Below are positions 45,235 to 54,800 of a stretch of 64,000 bases of DNA, in pieces. The notes below the pieces were generated by a model that searched no databases, was not told where the DNA came from, and saw nothing but the letters and a program-made list of their open reading frames with translations. Numbering within the stretch: position 1 is the stretch's first letter; every line of letters begins with the position of its first letter. Source of the DNA: Thalassotalea hakodatensis (lineage in GTDB: Bacteria; Pseudomonadota; Gammaproteobacteria; Enterobacterales; Alteromonadaceae); assembly GCF_030295995.1 (NCBI RefSeq), contig NZ_AP027365.1, positions 3,318,066-3,382,065 on the forward strand, written 5' to 3'. A program made the translations under genes and the position numbers.

Positions 45235-46797
45235 TTAAGAACTACATGACAACATAGAACAGCCTGCTTTATGCTTTGCCCAATCTGGGCGCTTTCCTGC
45301 AAAGTGAGCAGCTTCAGGTTGTTCTTGGTAAGGCCGTTTTAATACCTCATACAACTGATGAAGTGCGGTATAATCACCTTTTTCAGCTTGTTCAATCACT
45401 TGTTGTGCTAAATAGTTACGCAAAACATACTTCGGGTTAACTTGATTCATTCTAGACGCTTTCTCTTCACTAGATATCGTGTTGTGAGTGAGGCGTTGAA
45501 CGTAAACTGTCAGCCACTGCTGCCACTGTTCTTGTTGTGTTTTCGATAACAAATCATAAAAGCAATCATCCAAATGTTCTAACCAAAGAGCAGGTTTATC
45601 TGGCAATATTGCCAATAAGCGATAGAAAATCGTCATATCTGCATTTGTATCAGTCATTAGTTTTTCTAACGCAATAAATAATGCGGGATCAGCGTCGTTA
45701 TCCAGTTGTTCAAAACCTAGTTTATCCGCCATCATTTGCCGCCAACGCTGTTCATATTGCTTGGCAAACTTCGACAATACTGTATTAAGTGGCTCTGCAT
45801 CGTCAATCAAAGGGTAAATTGCATTCGCTAGTTGAAACAAGTTCCATTGCGCTATTTCAGGTTGAGCACCAAAGCAATAACGCTTACCTTGTGCGTCTGT
45901 TGTGTTTGGAGTCCAGTTTAAATCAAAGTTATCAATCCAACCGTAAGGACCATAATCTATAGTTTCACTTAGCATTGACATATTATCAGTATTCATCACG
46001 CCATGAACAAAGCCAACACGCATCCAGTGCACCATTAGCTGACAAGTTTCATCAGCCACTTGCTCAAACCAAGCTAAATAGCTGGTTTTATTAGGTTCAC
46101 CAAGATGAGGAAAATGTGTCGTAATTGTATAATCAAGCAGTTGTTTTAATAACGAAATATCACCACGCGAAGCTGGTAATTGAAAGCTGCCAAAGCGAAG
46201 AAAACTTGATGATACGCGGCAGACAATTGCACCAAGCTCTTCTTTCGGGTGACCATCATAGAACATATCACGAGTTACTAAGTCACCTGTTAGGCATAAA
46301 CTCAACGCTCTTGTTGTGGGAACACCTAAATGATACATCGCTTCAGAGCACAAATATTCTCTTATTGACGATCGTAATACAGCCAAGCCATCGGCTCGAC
46401 GAGAGTATGGCGTGCTACCGGCCCCTTTTAACTGGAGCGTTTTAAGACCAATTTCAGGTACGTTAAGTTGGCCCAGGTTAATCGCTCTTCCATCACCTAA
46501 CTGCCCAGCCCAATGCCCAAACTGATGGCCGCCATAATTCATCGCATAAGGTGTTGTGCCTGCCAATAAAGAATTACCGGTTAATACCTCCGCAAGTTTT
46601 ATTTCATCACTAACATTAAGCGTTAATTCGTCAGCTAATACCGAATTTAACGCAATCAATGAAGGATTAGCGGTGGTTGTTGGTGCAACAAAAGAATATG
46701 CCGCTTGTGTTACAGTACGGCAAAAATTTTCTGATTCAGGATCTGCCGGTAATTGCTGAACAAAACTATCATTAAAATCACACTGAAATAAACGCAC
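45235..46797 (-). CDS. selO: Protein adenylyltransferase SelO (YdiU)
   Basis: Pseudokinase-fold enzyme that transfers AMP from ATP to Ser, Thr or Tyr residues of target proteins. The 520 residues contain the family signatures MNYGGHQFGHWAGQLGDGRA (about 83-102), LQLKGAGSTPYSRRADG (about 117-133) and GVMNTDNMSM (about 245-254). The C-terminus carries the conserved Cys pair (GCSMLSCSS), known in E. coli to form a redox-sensitive disulfide. GTG start at 46797. It converges with the CBS gene with a 9-base gap. Confidence 0.95.
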   Translation of the reverse strand: MRLFQCDFNDSFVQQLPADPESENFCRTVTQAAYSFVAPTTTANPSLIALNSVLADELTLNVSDEIKLAEVLTGNSLLAGTTPYAMNYGGHQFGHWAGQLGDGRAINLGQLNVPEIGLKTLQLKGAGSTPYSRRADGLAVLRSSIREYLCSEAMYHLGVPTTRALSLCLTGDLVTRDMFYDGHPKEELGAIVCRVSSSFLRFGSFQLPASRGDISLLKQLLDYTITTHFPHLGEPNKTSYLAWFEQVADETCQLMVHWMRVGFVHGVMNTDNMSMLSETIDYGPYGWIDNFDLNWTPNTTDAQGKRYCFGAQPEIAQWNLFQLANAIYPLIDDAEPLNTVLSKFAKQYEQRWRQMMADKLGFEQLDNDADPALFIALEKLMTDTNADMTIFYRLLAILPDKPALWLEHLDDCFYDLLSKTQQEQWQQWLTVYVQRLTHNTISSEEKASRMNQVNPKYVLRNYLAQQVIEQAEKGDYTALHQLYEVLKRPYQEQPEAAHFAGKRPDWAKHKAGCSMLSCSS

Positions 46798-46880
46798 AGA
46801 TCACTACCATTGGTTACATAATTAGTTAATTAAGGCTAAGTGTACGCGATCAACCCATTTAGCTAAAGCACATCACAAAA

Positions 46881-47972
46881 TTACTCGGGCTCTTGTGAAA
46901 CAACTTGATTTCGCCCCCACTGCTTAGCCAAATACATACGTTTATCTGCAATTTTCAATGCATGATCTAGTGCTTCAAATCGATGGCACTCTGCTACGCC
47001 AAAGCTTGCTGTCACCGTAAATTCTTGTCCACCCATATGTATTGAATTTCCGGCGATAAGTTCTCTTAATTTCTCCGCTAATGCAGCGCCTTGATCTTTT
47101 GTGGTACTCACAAAAAAAAGCAAAAATTCTTCGCCACCAGTACGAACAATCACATCATCTTTTCTAATATTTTCAGTGCATAAAGCAGCAAAGCTTTTTA
47201 ACACGTCATCGCCAACCTGATGACCATACGTATCATTAATTGCTTTAAAATGATCGATGTCTATATTCACTAAAGACAAAGGGAAATACTCACTATTTTT
47301 CATAAAACGATCGGTCAACACAGAAGACAAAAATCGTCTATTAGGCAACTTTGTCAAACTGTCGGTATAGGCTTGTCTTAATTTAGCATGACTAATTTTA
47401 GCTAGCTTACTATGGCTTTGGTGACGAAAATAATCCGCAATAAAGCTGATAAAATTCATCAAAGCAAAAGAAATAAAAAAACGAGAAGTTTCAGCAGGTT
47501 CGTAAGACGCAGGTATTGAAACTGACGGGTGCAATAATATAAGTAAAGCGATATAAAATAAAAAATTTATTACGCCCCCTATTTTCACCCCTAGTAAGAC
47601 AAAAAAGATAAGCGGCATAGGATAAAGCCAATACAGCGCGGTATTTTTGTAGCCTCCTGTGTACACCACACCTAATAACATAATTAGCACACAAGCAACG
47701 GCAAAATAGTAATGAATATCATCCTTTTTCAGCAAAATAGCCAACACTGCATTTACTGAGATAAGCACTGCACCAAACAACAGAATGACAGATAAAGTAA
47801 CATCGTAAGATTGATAACTTTTTGCAGAAAAATACAAAATAACTGCGGCACCAAAGAAACTAATAAAGTAAAAAATCGATTTTTTACGATAACGATCTAT
47901 ATCATCTATTGTTGCTCGCTCTGAGAACTTCTCCCACCAATCCATACGGTCGCCATCACTGTTATTTAGCAT
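46881..47972 (-). CDS. Membrane-bound diguanylate cyclase
   Basis: A 363-residue protein with about six membrane helices between residues 30 and 185, forming an integral sensor region, followed by a short coiled segment and a GGDEF domain. The active site is GGEEF at 279-283, the metal-binding NIDIDHFKAIND is at about 236-247, and the inhibitory site R270-K-D-D273 is present. It is probably an active cyclase. Its neighbours (selO, ettA) suggest no specific pathway. Confidence 0.9.
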   Translation of the reverse strand: MLNNSDGDRMDWWEKFSERATIDDIDRYRKKSIFYFISFFGAAVILYFSAKSYQSYDVTLSVILLFGAVLISVNAVLAILLKKDDIHYYFAVACVLIMLLGVVYTGGYKNTALYWLYPMPLIFFVLLGVKIGGVINFLFYIALLILLHPSVSIPASYEPAETSRFFISFALMNFISFIADYFRHQSHSKLAKISHAKLRQAYTDSLTKLPNRRFLSSVLTDRFMKNSEYFPLSLVNIDIDHFKAINDTYGHQVGDDVLKSFAALCTENIRKDDVIVRTGGEEFLLFFVSTTKDQGAALAEKLRELIAGNSIHMGGQEFTVTASFGVAECHRFEALDHALKIADKRMYLAKQWGRNQVVSQEPE

Positions 47973-48156
47973 TTAGCCTTTAATAAGCAATAGCATAAAT
48001 TAAAATCTTTGCGAGCTGCAACCTAAATAACAACCAAAAGTAACAAAGGTGTAATGAAAAAATTATTCAAGAATATATTTATAACAACCATTGATTGTTG
48101 ATGATATTCACCTAAAATATCGACATCATTCTGTTTTCAAAACTAAAGGTTTTTTA

Positions 48157-49839
48157 ATGGCACAACCATTACCCGACAAATTTATTATGTCGATGCACCG
48201 CGTAAGCAAAGTGGTGCCACCTAAACGTACAATTTTAAAAGATATTTCGCTTTCTTTCTTTCCTGGAGCAAAAATTGGCGTACTTGGCTTAAATGGCGCT
48301 GGTAAATCTACTTTACTACGCATTATGGCTGGTGTTGATACTGAGTTTGAAGGTGAAGCAACGGCTTTAGCAGGTACTAACATTGGTTATTTGCCGCAAG
48401 AACCCGCGTTAGACGAAGCAAAAACTGTTCGAGAGATTGTTGAGGAATCTGTTGCTGAAGTAAAAAACGCGATTGCCCGTCTTGACCAAGTATATGCTGA
48501 ATACGCCGAACCAGATGCCGATTTTGACGCATTAGCCAAAGAACAAGGTGAATTAGAAAACATCATTAATGCACAAGATGGTCATAACATTGATAACGTT
48601 TTAGAACGTGCAGCAGATGCGCTTCGTTTACCCGATTGGGATCAAAAAATCAAGGTTCTTTCTGGTGGTGAGCGTCGTCGTGTTGCACTTTGTCGCTTAT
48701 TACTTTCTAAGCCAGATATGTTATTACTTGATGAACCCACTAACCATTTAGATGCTGAATCGGTCGCATGGTTGGAGCGCTTCTTACATGATTATGCCGG
48801 CACTGTGGTTGCCATTACCCATGACCGTTATTTCTTAGATAATGTGGCCGGTTGGATCTTAGAACTTGATCGTGGTCATGGTATTCCATGGGAAGGTAAT
48901 TACTCTTCGTGGCTTGAACAAAAAGACGCTCGTTTAGAGCAAGAAAAACGAACAGAAAATGCTTTACAAAAAACCATTAAACATGAGCTTGAGTGGGTGC
49001 GTTCAAACCCTAAAGGCCGTCAAGCAAAAAGTAAAGCCCGGATGGCACGTTTTGAAGAGCTAAATAATCAAGAACATCAAAAACGCAATGAAACTAACGA
49101 ACTATATATTCCACCAGGGCCTCGATTAGGTGATAAAGTATTAGACGTTAATAACTTAACTAAATCGTTTGGTGACCGCGTACTTATTGATAATTTAAGC
49201 TTTAGTATTCCAAAAGGAGCTATTGTTGGTATTATCGGAGCTAACGGTGCTGGTAAGTCAACGCTTTTCAAAATGTTATCAGAAACTGAGCAACCAGATT
49301 CTGGTACGGTTGAATTAGGTGATACAGTAAAACTAGCTAGTGTTGATCAATTTCGTGATGACATGAACCCTAAAGCTACCGTGTACGAAGAAATATCAGA
49401 AGGTCATGATACTCTTACTGTTGGCAATTATGAAATCCCTAGCCGTGCTTATTGTTCACGCTTTAACTTTAAAGGTAACGATCAGCAAAAATTTGTTGGT
49501 GATTTATCAGGTGGTGAACGAAACCGCGTACACTTAGCTAAACTAGTGAAAACTGGTGGTAATTTATTATTACTTGATGAGCCTACCAACGACCTTGATG
49601 TTGAAACATTACGAGCACTTGAAGAAGCATTGCTTGAGTTTCCAGGTTGTGCAATGGTTATTTCTCATGACCGCTGGTTCCTTGATCGTATCGCAACGCA
49701 TATTATCGACTACCGTGATGAAGGTCAGGTGAACTTTTATGAAGGTAACTATACAGATTACGAAGAATGGTTGAAGAAAACCTTAGGAAAAGAAGCTGCT
49801 GAGCCACATCGTATTAAGTACAAACGAATCAGTAAGTAA
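48157..49839 (+). CDS. ettA: Energy-dependent translational throttle protein EttA
   Basis: ABC-F ATPase that binds the ribosomal E site and links ATP level to the first steps of elongation. The 560 residues contain two ABC domains: Walker A GLNGAGKST and GANGAGKST, and signatures LSGGERRRV and LSGGERNRV. Between them is the P-site tRNA-interaction motif (about 240-310, with RSNPKGRQAKSKARMARFEEL). Start ATG at 48157 after AAAGGT; the frame continues upstream without a credible start. A terminator follows. Confidence 0.96.
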   Translation: MAQPLPDKFIMSMHRVSKVVPPKRTILKDISLSFFPGAKIGVLGLNGAGKSTLLRIMAGVDTEFEGEATALAGTNIGYLPQEPALDEAKTVREIVEESVAEVKNAIARLDQVYAEYAEPDADFDALAKEQGELENIINAQDGHNIDNVLERAADALRLPDWDQKIKVLSGGERRRVALCRLLLSKPDMLLLDEPTNHLDAESVAWLERFLHDYAGTVVAITHDRYFLDNVAGWILELDRGHGIPWEGNYSSWLEQKDARLEQEKRTENALQKTIKHELEWVRSNPKGRQAKSKARMARFEELNNQEHQKRNETNELYIPPGPRLGDKVLDVNNLTKSFGDRVLIDNLSFSIPKGAIVGIIGANGAGKSTLFKMLSETEQPDSGTVELGDTVKLASVDQFRDDMNPKATVYEEISEGHDTLTVGNYEIPSRAYCSRFNFKGNDQQKFVGDLSGGERNRVHLAKLVKTGGNLLLLDEPTNDLDVETLRALEEALLEFPGCAMVISHDRWFLDRIATHIIDYRDEGQVNFYEGNYTDYEEWLKKTLGKEAAEPHRIKYKRISK

Positions 49840-49860
49840 CTGGTGACTAGTCTTTAACTT

Positions 49861-49897
49861 AAAAAGCATCTTAATGAATATTTAAGGTGCTTTTTTT
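49861..49897 (+). terminator. Terminator after ettA
   Basis: AAAAAGCATCTTAA pairs with TTAAGGTGCTTTTT (one G-U pair) around a short loop and is followed by seven T residues. It starts 22 bases after the ettA stop. Confidence 0.85.
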
Positions 49898-49946
49898 ATA
49901 AATGACGCTATGCTAAATGTATCAGTTCATTCATTTTACTTGCTCA

Positions 49947-50309
49947 ATGGAAAACAGACGTCAATTTACACGCATATTGTTCTCGATAGATGCTCAACTT
50001 GAAGTAGACGAAAAAACATACGCCGTTAACATTCATGATATCTCGTTAAACGGTGCCTTAGTCAGCGCACCAAAAACACAAGATGATATTTTGAATAAAT
50101 TAGGTGTACTCCATTTTAACCTGAATGAAACCCCTGTGAGCATGCATGTTGCTATTGTTCACGTTGAGTCAGAGGAAGTCGGTTTGCGTTGTAATGCTAT
50201 TGATATTGATAGTGTTACTCACCTTCGACGTTTAGTCGAACTCAACTTAGGAGATGATAGCCAACTACATAAAGAACTTTCACAATTAACTCGTACATTT
50301 ATCGATTAA
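49947..50309 (+). CDS. PilZ domain protein
   Basis: A single-domain c-di-GMP receptor of 120 residues. The binding motifs are both present: RRQFTR (RxxxR, about residues 4-9) and DISLNGA (D/NxSxxG, about 31-37). Start taken as ATG at 49947 (MENRRQF), since the preceding ten in-frame residues are outside the conserved domain. It is likely a target of the c-di-GMP made by the two diguanylate cyclases in this window. It is 25 bases upstream of gcvR. Confidence 0.88.
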   Translation: MENRRQFTRILFSIDAQLEVDEKTYAVNIHDISLNGALVSAPKTQDDILNKLGVLHFNLNETPVSMHVAIVHVESEEVGLRCNAIDIDSVTHLRRLVELNLGDDSQLHKELSQLTRTFID

Positions 50310-50334
50310 CGCTTTATTTCACTCAGAAGGACGC

Positions 50335-50832
50335 ATGATGAATCAACTTATTCTTTCCTTTATTTGCCCTGATCGCCCAGGATTAGTCGACACTTTATCT
50401 GACGTAGTAAAGCAACATGATGGCAACTGGCAAACGAGTAGCTTACATCACTTATCAGGCTTCTTTTCAGGTGTTGTTGAAATTGCAGTAACAGAAGCAC
50501 AGACCACCGCACTTATAGATAAAATTCATAGCATTCCAAATATAAAATGTATTATCGAACAAACACACCTACACTCTGCATCGCAAGCAAGTATTGTCTT
50601 AGAGTTAACGGCTAATGATCGCTCGGGTATCGTGCAAGATATAGCCTCTGTTGTTCATCAACAAGGTGGAAATTTATTAAAATTAGTGAGTGCACATGAA
50701 GCCGCGGCCCACACTGGTGTAGCTTTATTTAAAGCAAAAGTAAGCATTGATGTTGCCCCTCATAAGGTTGATGAACTTATTACCGCATTAGAAAGTACCG
50801 CTGATGATTTAATGGTGGATGTTTCTCGCTAA
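50335..50832 (+). CDS. gcvR: Glycine cleavage system regulator GcvR-like (two ACT domains)
   Basis: A 165-residue protein with two tandem ACT domains (about 5-80 and 88-160), starting MNQLILSFICPDRPGLVDTLSDVV. GcvR in E. coli binds GcvA and glycine to repress the glycine cleavage operon. The second domain is introduced by LELTANDRSGIVQDIASVV. Both ATG codons 50335 and 50338 follow AAGGA. No gcv genes lie in the window. The name is based on architecture and could cover a close paralogue. Confidence 0.78.
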   Translation: MMNQLILSFICPDRPGLVDTLSDVVKQHDGNWQTSSLHHLSGFFSGVVEIAVTEAQTTALIDKIHSIPNIKCIIEQTHLHSASQASIVLELTANDRSGIVQDIASVVHQQGGNLLKLVSAHEAAAHTGVALFKAKVSIDVAPHKVDELITALESTADDLMVDVSR

Positions 50833-50902
50833 GACGATAATAAATTAACTTCGTTTTCATTATTATGATGACGCTTAATATTCTATGACAGAAATATGTC
50901 AA

Positions 50903-50936
50903 CTTTCTCATTTCTGTCATAATTCCTAGCTATACT
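50903..50936 (+). promoter_or_regulatory. Probable PhoB-dependent promoter of ppk
   Basis: CTTTCTCATTTCTGTCAT (50903-50920) matches the E. coli Pho box in 13 of 18 positions, with a perfect second half. Ten bases later is TATACT (50931-50936), a good -10. The first half-site is degenerate. ppk begins at 50966. Confidence 0.65.
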
Positions 50937-50965
50937 CTTAATAATATTCAATAAAATTTTAGTAA

Positions 50966-53098
50966 ATGATTGATAAAGAGTTATTTTTCGACAAAGAACT
51001 AAGTTGGCTATCGTTTAACGAGCGTGTTTTACAAGAAGCAGGCGATGAACAAGTGCCCTTAATTGAGCGTATACGGTTTTTAGCCATTTACTCGGCTAAT
51101 CTTGACGAGTTTTTCCGAGTTCGTGTAGCAAAATTAAGACGAAAACTTTTATTAGAGCGCGCAACAAATGAAGGTGATAAAGATTCCGCTCAATACCTGT
51201 ATTTAAAACAGTTATTAAGTGAAATAAATCATTCTGTCAGTCAATTAACAGAAAAGTTTCGCCTTTATGCGCAACATGCATTTGCGCAATTAAAAGAACA
51301 TAATATCGAGTTACTGTTCAACGAAGAAAACTCAACCGCCTTTAATATTCATTTAACTCCTGAAGAAAAACGTTTTATCACGACGTTTTATCATAATCAT
51401 ATAGTGCGCTTTATTACGCCTATCTTTATTAATTCAAACACTCAGTTAGTAAGTTGTCTTGACGATGACGGGATATATTTTCTTGTTGCTCTCAAGCAAA
51501 CTGACGATGTGCAATATGCTTTAATCGAAATTCCTCGTTCAGAAGTTGATCGCTTCATTATTTTACCCAAAGAAAATCACAAAAATTTACAGCGTGTTGT
51601 GATGCTTGATGATGTCGTACATTTTTTTTTAGATGATGTATTTGATGGGATCATCAACTACACATCAATCGAAGCATATTCACTTAAGCTTACCCGTGAT
51701 GCCGAATATGATTTAAATGATGAACTTGACCAAAGCTTACTTGATAAAATGTCAAAAGGGTTAAAACAACGGTTAACCGCTGAACCTGTTCGCTTAGGCT
51801 ACGACAAGAATATGCCTGATTACATGCTAAAATACCTGAGAAAGGCGTTAAAAATAAAAGACATTAACGATTTAATTCCAGGCGTTAGGTATCGTCATTA
51901 TAAAGATTTTATTGCCTTTCCTAACCTTGGTGGCCCAGAATTAGAAAATCAAGAGCTACCTGCATTAGATGCCACAGGTTTAGTACATAAAAATTTATCT
52001 TTTGATGCTATTCGTGCTCAAGATATCTTAGTGTATTACCCTTATTACAAATTCAGACATTTCACCGAATTTGTCAGAAAAGCATCTTATGATCCACTGG
52101 TGAAAACCATTAAAATTAACATTTACCGAGTAGCAAAAAAGTCTGAAATTATTCACTCATTAATGGAGGCAGTAAAAAACGGAAAACAAGTGACGGTAGT
52201 TGTAGAGTTAAGAGCAAGGTTTGATGAACAAACTAATATTACCTGGGCTCACAGAATGAAAGACGCCGGCATTAATGTAGAGTTTGGCATTGATACGCTT
52301 AAAATTCATTCAAAACTATGCCTTATTACGCGTATTGAAAATGATAAAATAGTACGGTATGCACATATCGGTACAGGTAATTTTCATGAAAAAAATGCGC
52401 GCATTTACACTGACTTTTCCTTATTTACTCACCATAAGGAAATCACACAAGAAGTTGATAACGTATTTTCATTTATCGCCCACAGCTATAAGCGTTTTCG
52501 TTTCAATCATTTAATTGTTTCCCCTTTAACGTCACGACGTCGTATTTATCAACTAATTGATAATGAAATTGAACACGCAAAACATAATAAAAAAGCAACT
52601 ATCACTTTAAAGGTTAATAACTTAGTAGATATTGGTTTGATTAATAAACTCTATAATGCCAGCAATGCTGGCGTAATTATTAAGATTATTGTGCGTGGAA
52701 TGTGCTCATTAATCCCTGGTAAAAAAGGCATGAGTAAGAATATTCATGTTATATCCATTGTCGATAGGTTTTTAGAACACCCTCGCATCATGTTATTTCA
52801 TAATAACGGTGTTAAAAGCCTTTATATCAGTTCTGCTGATTGGATGGAACGTAATATCGATCAACGGGTAGAAGTTGCTTGTCCGATATATGACCCTGTT
52901 CTGAAAAAACGTATCATTGAAATTCTCGACATTCAGTTAAAAGATAATCAGAAAGCGAGACTGATTAACGAACATCAAGACAACACTTACGTACCGCAAG
53001 GCAACAAACAGCCGATTAGATCACAGATTCTTATCTATAATTACTTAGCAGAACAGGAAAGTAATGAACGAATAGCATTGCAGAACACTGATAAATAA
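50966..53098 (+). CDS. ppk1: Polyphosphate kinase 1
   Basis: Makes polyphosphate reversibly from ATP. The 710-residue protein shows the N-terminal domain (FDKELSWLSFNERVLQEA), the head domain, and two phospholipase-D-like catalytic domains. The autophosphorylated histidine is H448 in KIHSKLCL. The second catalytic histidine region lies near residue 605. Length and motifs match the PPK1 family. Paired with ppx 7 bases downstream, and preceded by a probable Pho box. Confidence 0.96.
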   Translation: MIDKELFFDKELSWLSFNERVLQEAGDEQVPLIERIRFLAIYSANLDEFFRVRVAKLRRKLLLERATNEGDKDSAQYLYLKQLLSEINHSVSQLTEKFRLYAQHAFAQLKEHNIELLFNEENSTAFNIHLTPEEKRFITTFYHNHIVRFITPIFINSNTQLVSCLDDDGIYFLVALKQTDDVQYALIEIPRSEVDRFIILPKENHKNLQRVVMLDDVVHFFLDDVFDGIINYTSIEAYSLKLTRDAEYDLNDELDQSLLDKMSKGLKQRLTAEPVRLGYDKNMPDYMLKYLRKALKIKDINDLIPGVRYRHYKDFIAFPNLGGPELENQELPALDATGLVHKNLSFDAIRAQDILVYYPYYKFRHFTEFVRKASYDPLVKTIKINIYRVAKKSEIIHSLMEAVKNGKQVTVVVELRARFDEQTNITWAHRMKDAGINVEFGIDTLKIHSKLCLITRIENDKIVRYAHIGTGNFHEKNARIYTDFSLFTHHKEITQEVDNVFSFIAHSYKRFRFNHLIVSPLTSRRRIYQLIDNEIEHAKHNKKATITLKVNNLVDIGLINKLYNASNAGVIIKIIVRGMCSLIPGKKGMSKNIHVISIVDRFLEHPRIMLFHNNGVKSLYISSADWMERNIDQRVEVACPIYDPVLKKRIIEILDIQLKDNQKARLINEHQDNTYVPQGNKQPIRSQILIYNYLAEQESNERIALQNTDK

Positions 53099-53105
53099 GG
53101 CTCTA

Positions 53106-54623
53106 ATGACTCACAATGTGCACACACAACACGAACAATACTTAGCGGCATTAGACATAGGCTCTAATAGTTTTCACTTTGTCTTAGCTCGACATGTAAA
53201 CCAACAGATTCAAATTTTGCATGCTGAAAAGTACCGAGTACAACTCGCTCAAGGGCTTGATAATACTTTCACGTTATCTAGCAAAGCTATTGCTAGAGGC
53301 ATAAACGCTTTAGAGAAACTAGCCACCAGTTCACAACATATCACTCCAGATAACTTTCGAGCGGTTGCCACCTATACCTTGCGGCAAGCAACCAATGCAG
53401 AACAGTTCTTAACCGCTGCAAAGCGCATTTTCCCATTTACCATTGAAATTATTTCAGGCCATGAAGAAGCACGGTTAATTTATCAGGGTGTAGCACATCA
53501 CAGACAAACTAACGAACAGCAATTAGTGATTGATATTGGTGGTGGTAGTACAGAGTGTATAATCGGTCAAGCGTACCAGATAAAAACACTAGACAGTTTA
53601 CAACTCGGTTGCGTGAGTTACCAACAAGCTTTTTTTTCCGATCATGTTATTTCACAACAGGCATTTGAGCGAGCAATAAGAAGCGCCTCTCATCAAGTTG
53701 ATAGTATCATAAAACGCTTCGCGAATACGGGTTGGCAACACGCTATTGGTACATCAGGCACCATAAAAGCCATCGCTAAAATCATTAATGCTGAACAAGA
53801 GATTTCCCGTGAAATCACACTGGAAGATGTTGAAAACCTTAAGGCGACTTTACTCACCTTTCAGCACTTTGACGAAATAGACCTACCTACACTAAAAGAA
53901 ACTCGACGCAATGTGCTCTGCTCCGGTGTAGCTATTTTACTCGCAATCATGCGTTGCTTTGACATAAAAACATTAGGCTATTGCCAATATGCCCTTCGCG
54001 AAGGTGTATTATTCGAACAACTAGAAAATTTAAAGCATAACAATGTTAGACAGCGCACTGTTGAAAGCTTTATTTCACGTTTTAATATTGATTTTCATCA
54101 GGCAGAAAACGTTAAGTCACAAGCTGTTGATATTTATCAACAGGTGGCCGAATCATGGCAATTAACCGCACCGATTTATTTAGAGTTACTCACTTTTGCA
54201 GCACAACTTCATGAATTAGGGGTAGACATTAACGCTTCAAGTTATCAGAAACACGGTAAGTATATTATCGAACAAGCGGATATGGCCGGCTTCAATCAAG
54301 AGCAACAATACGCATTAGCTTGGTTAGTGGGTAACCAACGAAAAAAAATTTCACCTTATAACGTTACAACCGAATACACTTTAACACATCAAACGCTTCA
54401 TAAACTGTGTGTTATTTTACGCTTTAGCGTGTTACTTAACCAACAACGCTATACTCAAGCAGACCTTAACCTTAAGGTCAACGGAATCAATAATCGGTTT
54501 GAGGTATATTTAGATAAGCAATGGTTAATAGATCGTCCAATTATTAGCACTGAACTATTTTATGAACAACAAATTTTAGAGGCGATTAATGTTACGTTAA
54601 TTGTCCAATCAAATAAATATTGA
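53106..54623 (+). CDS. ppx: Exopolyphosphatase / guanosine pentaphosphatase (Ppx/GppA)
   Basis: Removes terminal phosphate from polyphosphate, or pppGpp phosphate. The 505-residue ASKHA-fold enzyme has the nucleotide loop ALDIGSNSFHF (about 15-25), catalytic E121 (SGHEEARLI) and the second loop VIDIGGGSTE (141-150). A C-terminal HD-like domain begins at about 310. It directly follows ppk, as in E. coli, where the pair is an operon. A choice between Ppx and GppA rests on this linkage. Confidence 0.93.
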   Translation: MTHNVHTQHEQYLAALDIGSNSFHFVLARHVNQQIQILHAEKYRVQLAQGLDNTFTLSSKAIARGINALEKLATSSQHITPDNFRAVATYTLRQATNAEQFLTAAKRIFPFTIEIISGHEEARLIYQGVAHHRQTNEQQLVIDIGGGSTECIIGQAYQIKTLDSLQLGCVSYQQAFFSDHVISQQAFERAIRSASHQVDSIIKRFANTGWQHAIGTSGTIKAIAKIINAEQEISREITLEDVENLKATLLTFQHFDEIDLPTLKETRRNVLCSGVAILLAIMRCFDIKTLGYCQYALREGVLFEQLENLKHNNVRQRTVESFISRFNIDFHQAENVKSQAVDIYQQVAESWQLTAPIYLELLTFAAQLHELGVDINASSYQKHGKYIIEQADMAGFNQEQQYALAWLVGNQRKKISPYNVTTEYTLTHQTLHKLCVILRFSVLLNQQRYTQADLNLKVNGINNRFEVYLDKQWLIDRPIISTELFYEQQILEAINVTLIVQSNKY

Positions 54624-54740
54624 GTTTATTTTCACTTTAATGCGAGAAACACCAACACTTTTTTACCTGTGAACTGATATTATACCAATTCGCATAAATA
54701 TTTTATTATACGATGTAGGGTTTCTGAAAGTTACAAAGTA

Positions 54741-54764
54741 AAAAGGCTCTATCAAGAGCCTTTT
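54741..54764. terminator. Bidirectional terminator between ppx and pstS
   Basis: AAAAGGCTCT and AGAGCCTTTT form a perfect 10-base stem with an ATCA loop, with A- and T-runs at its ends. It lies between two convergent genes. Confidence 0.88.
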
Positions 54765-54800
54765 CATATCATAATCAAACCTGAACAAATGAAACAATAT

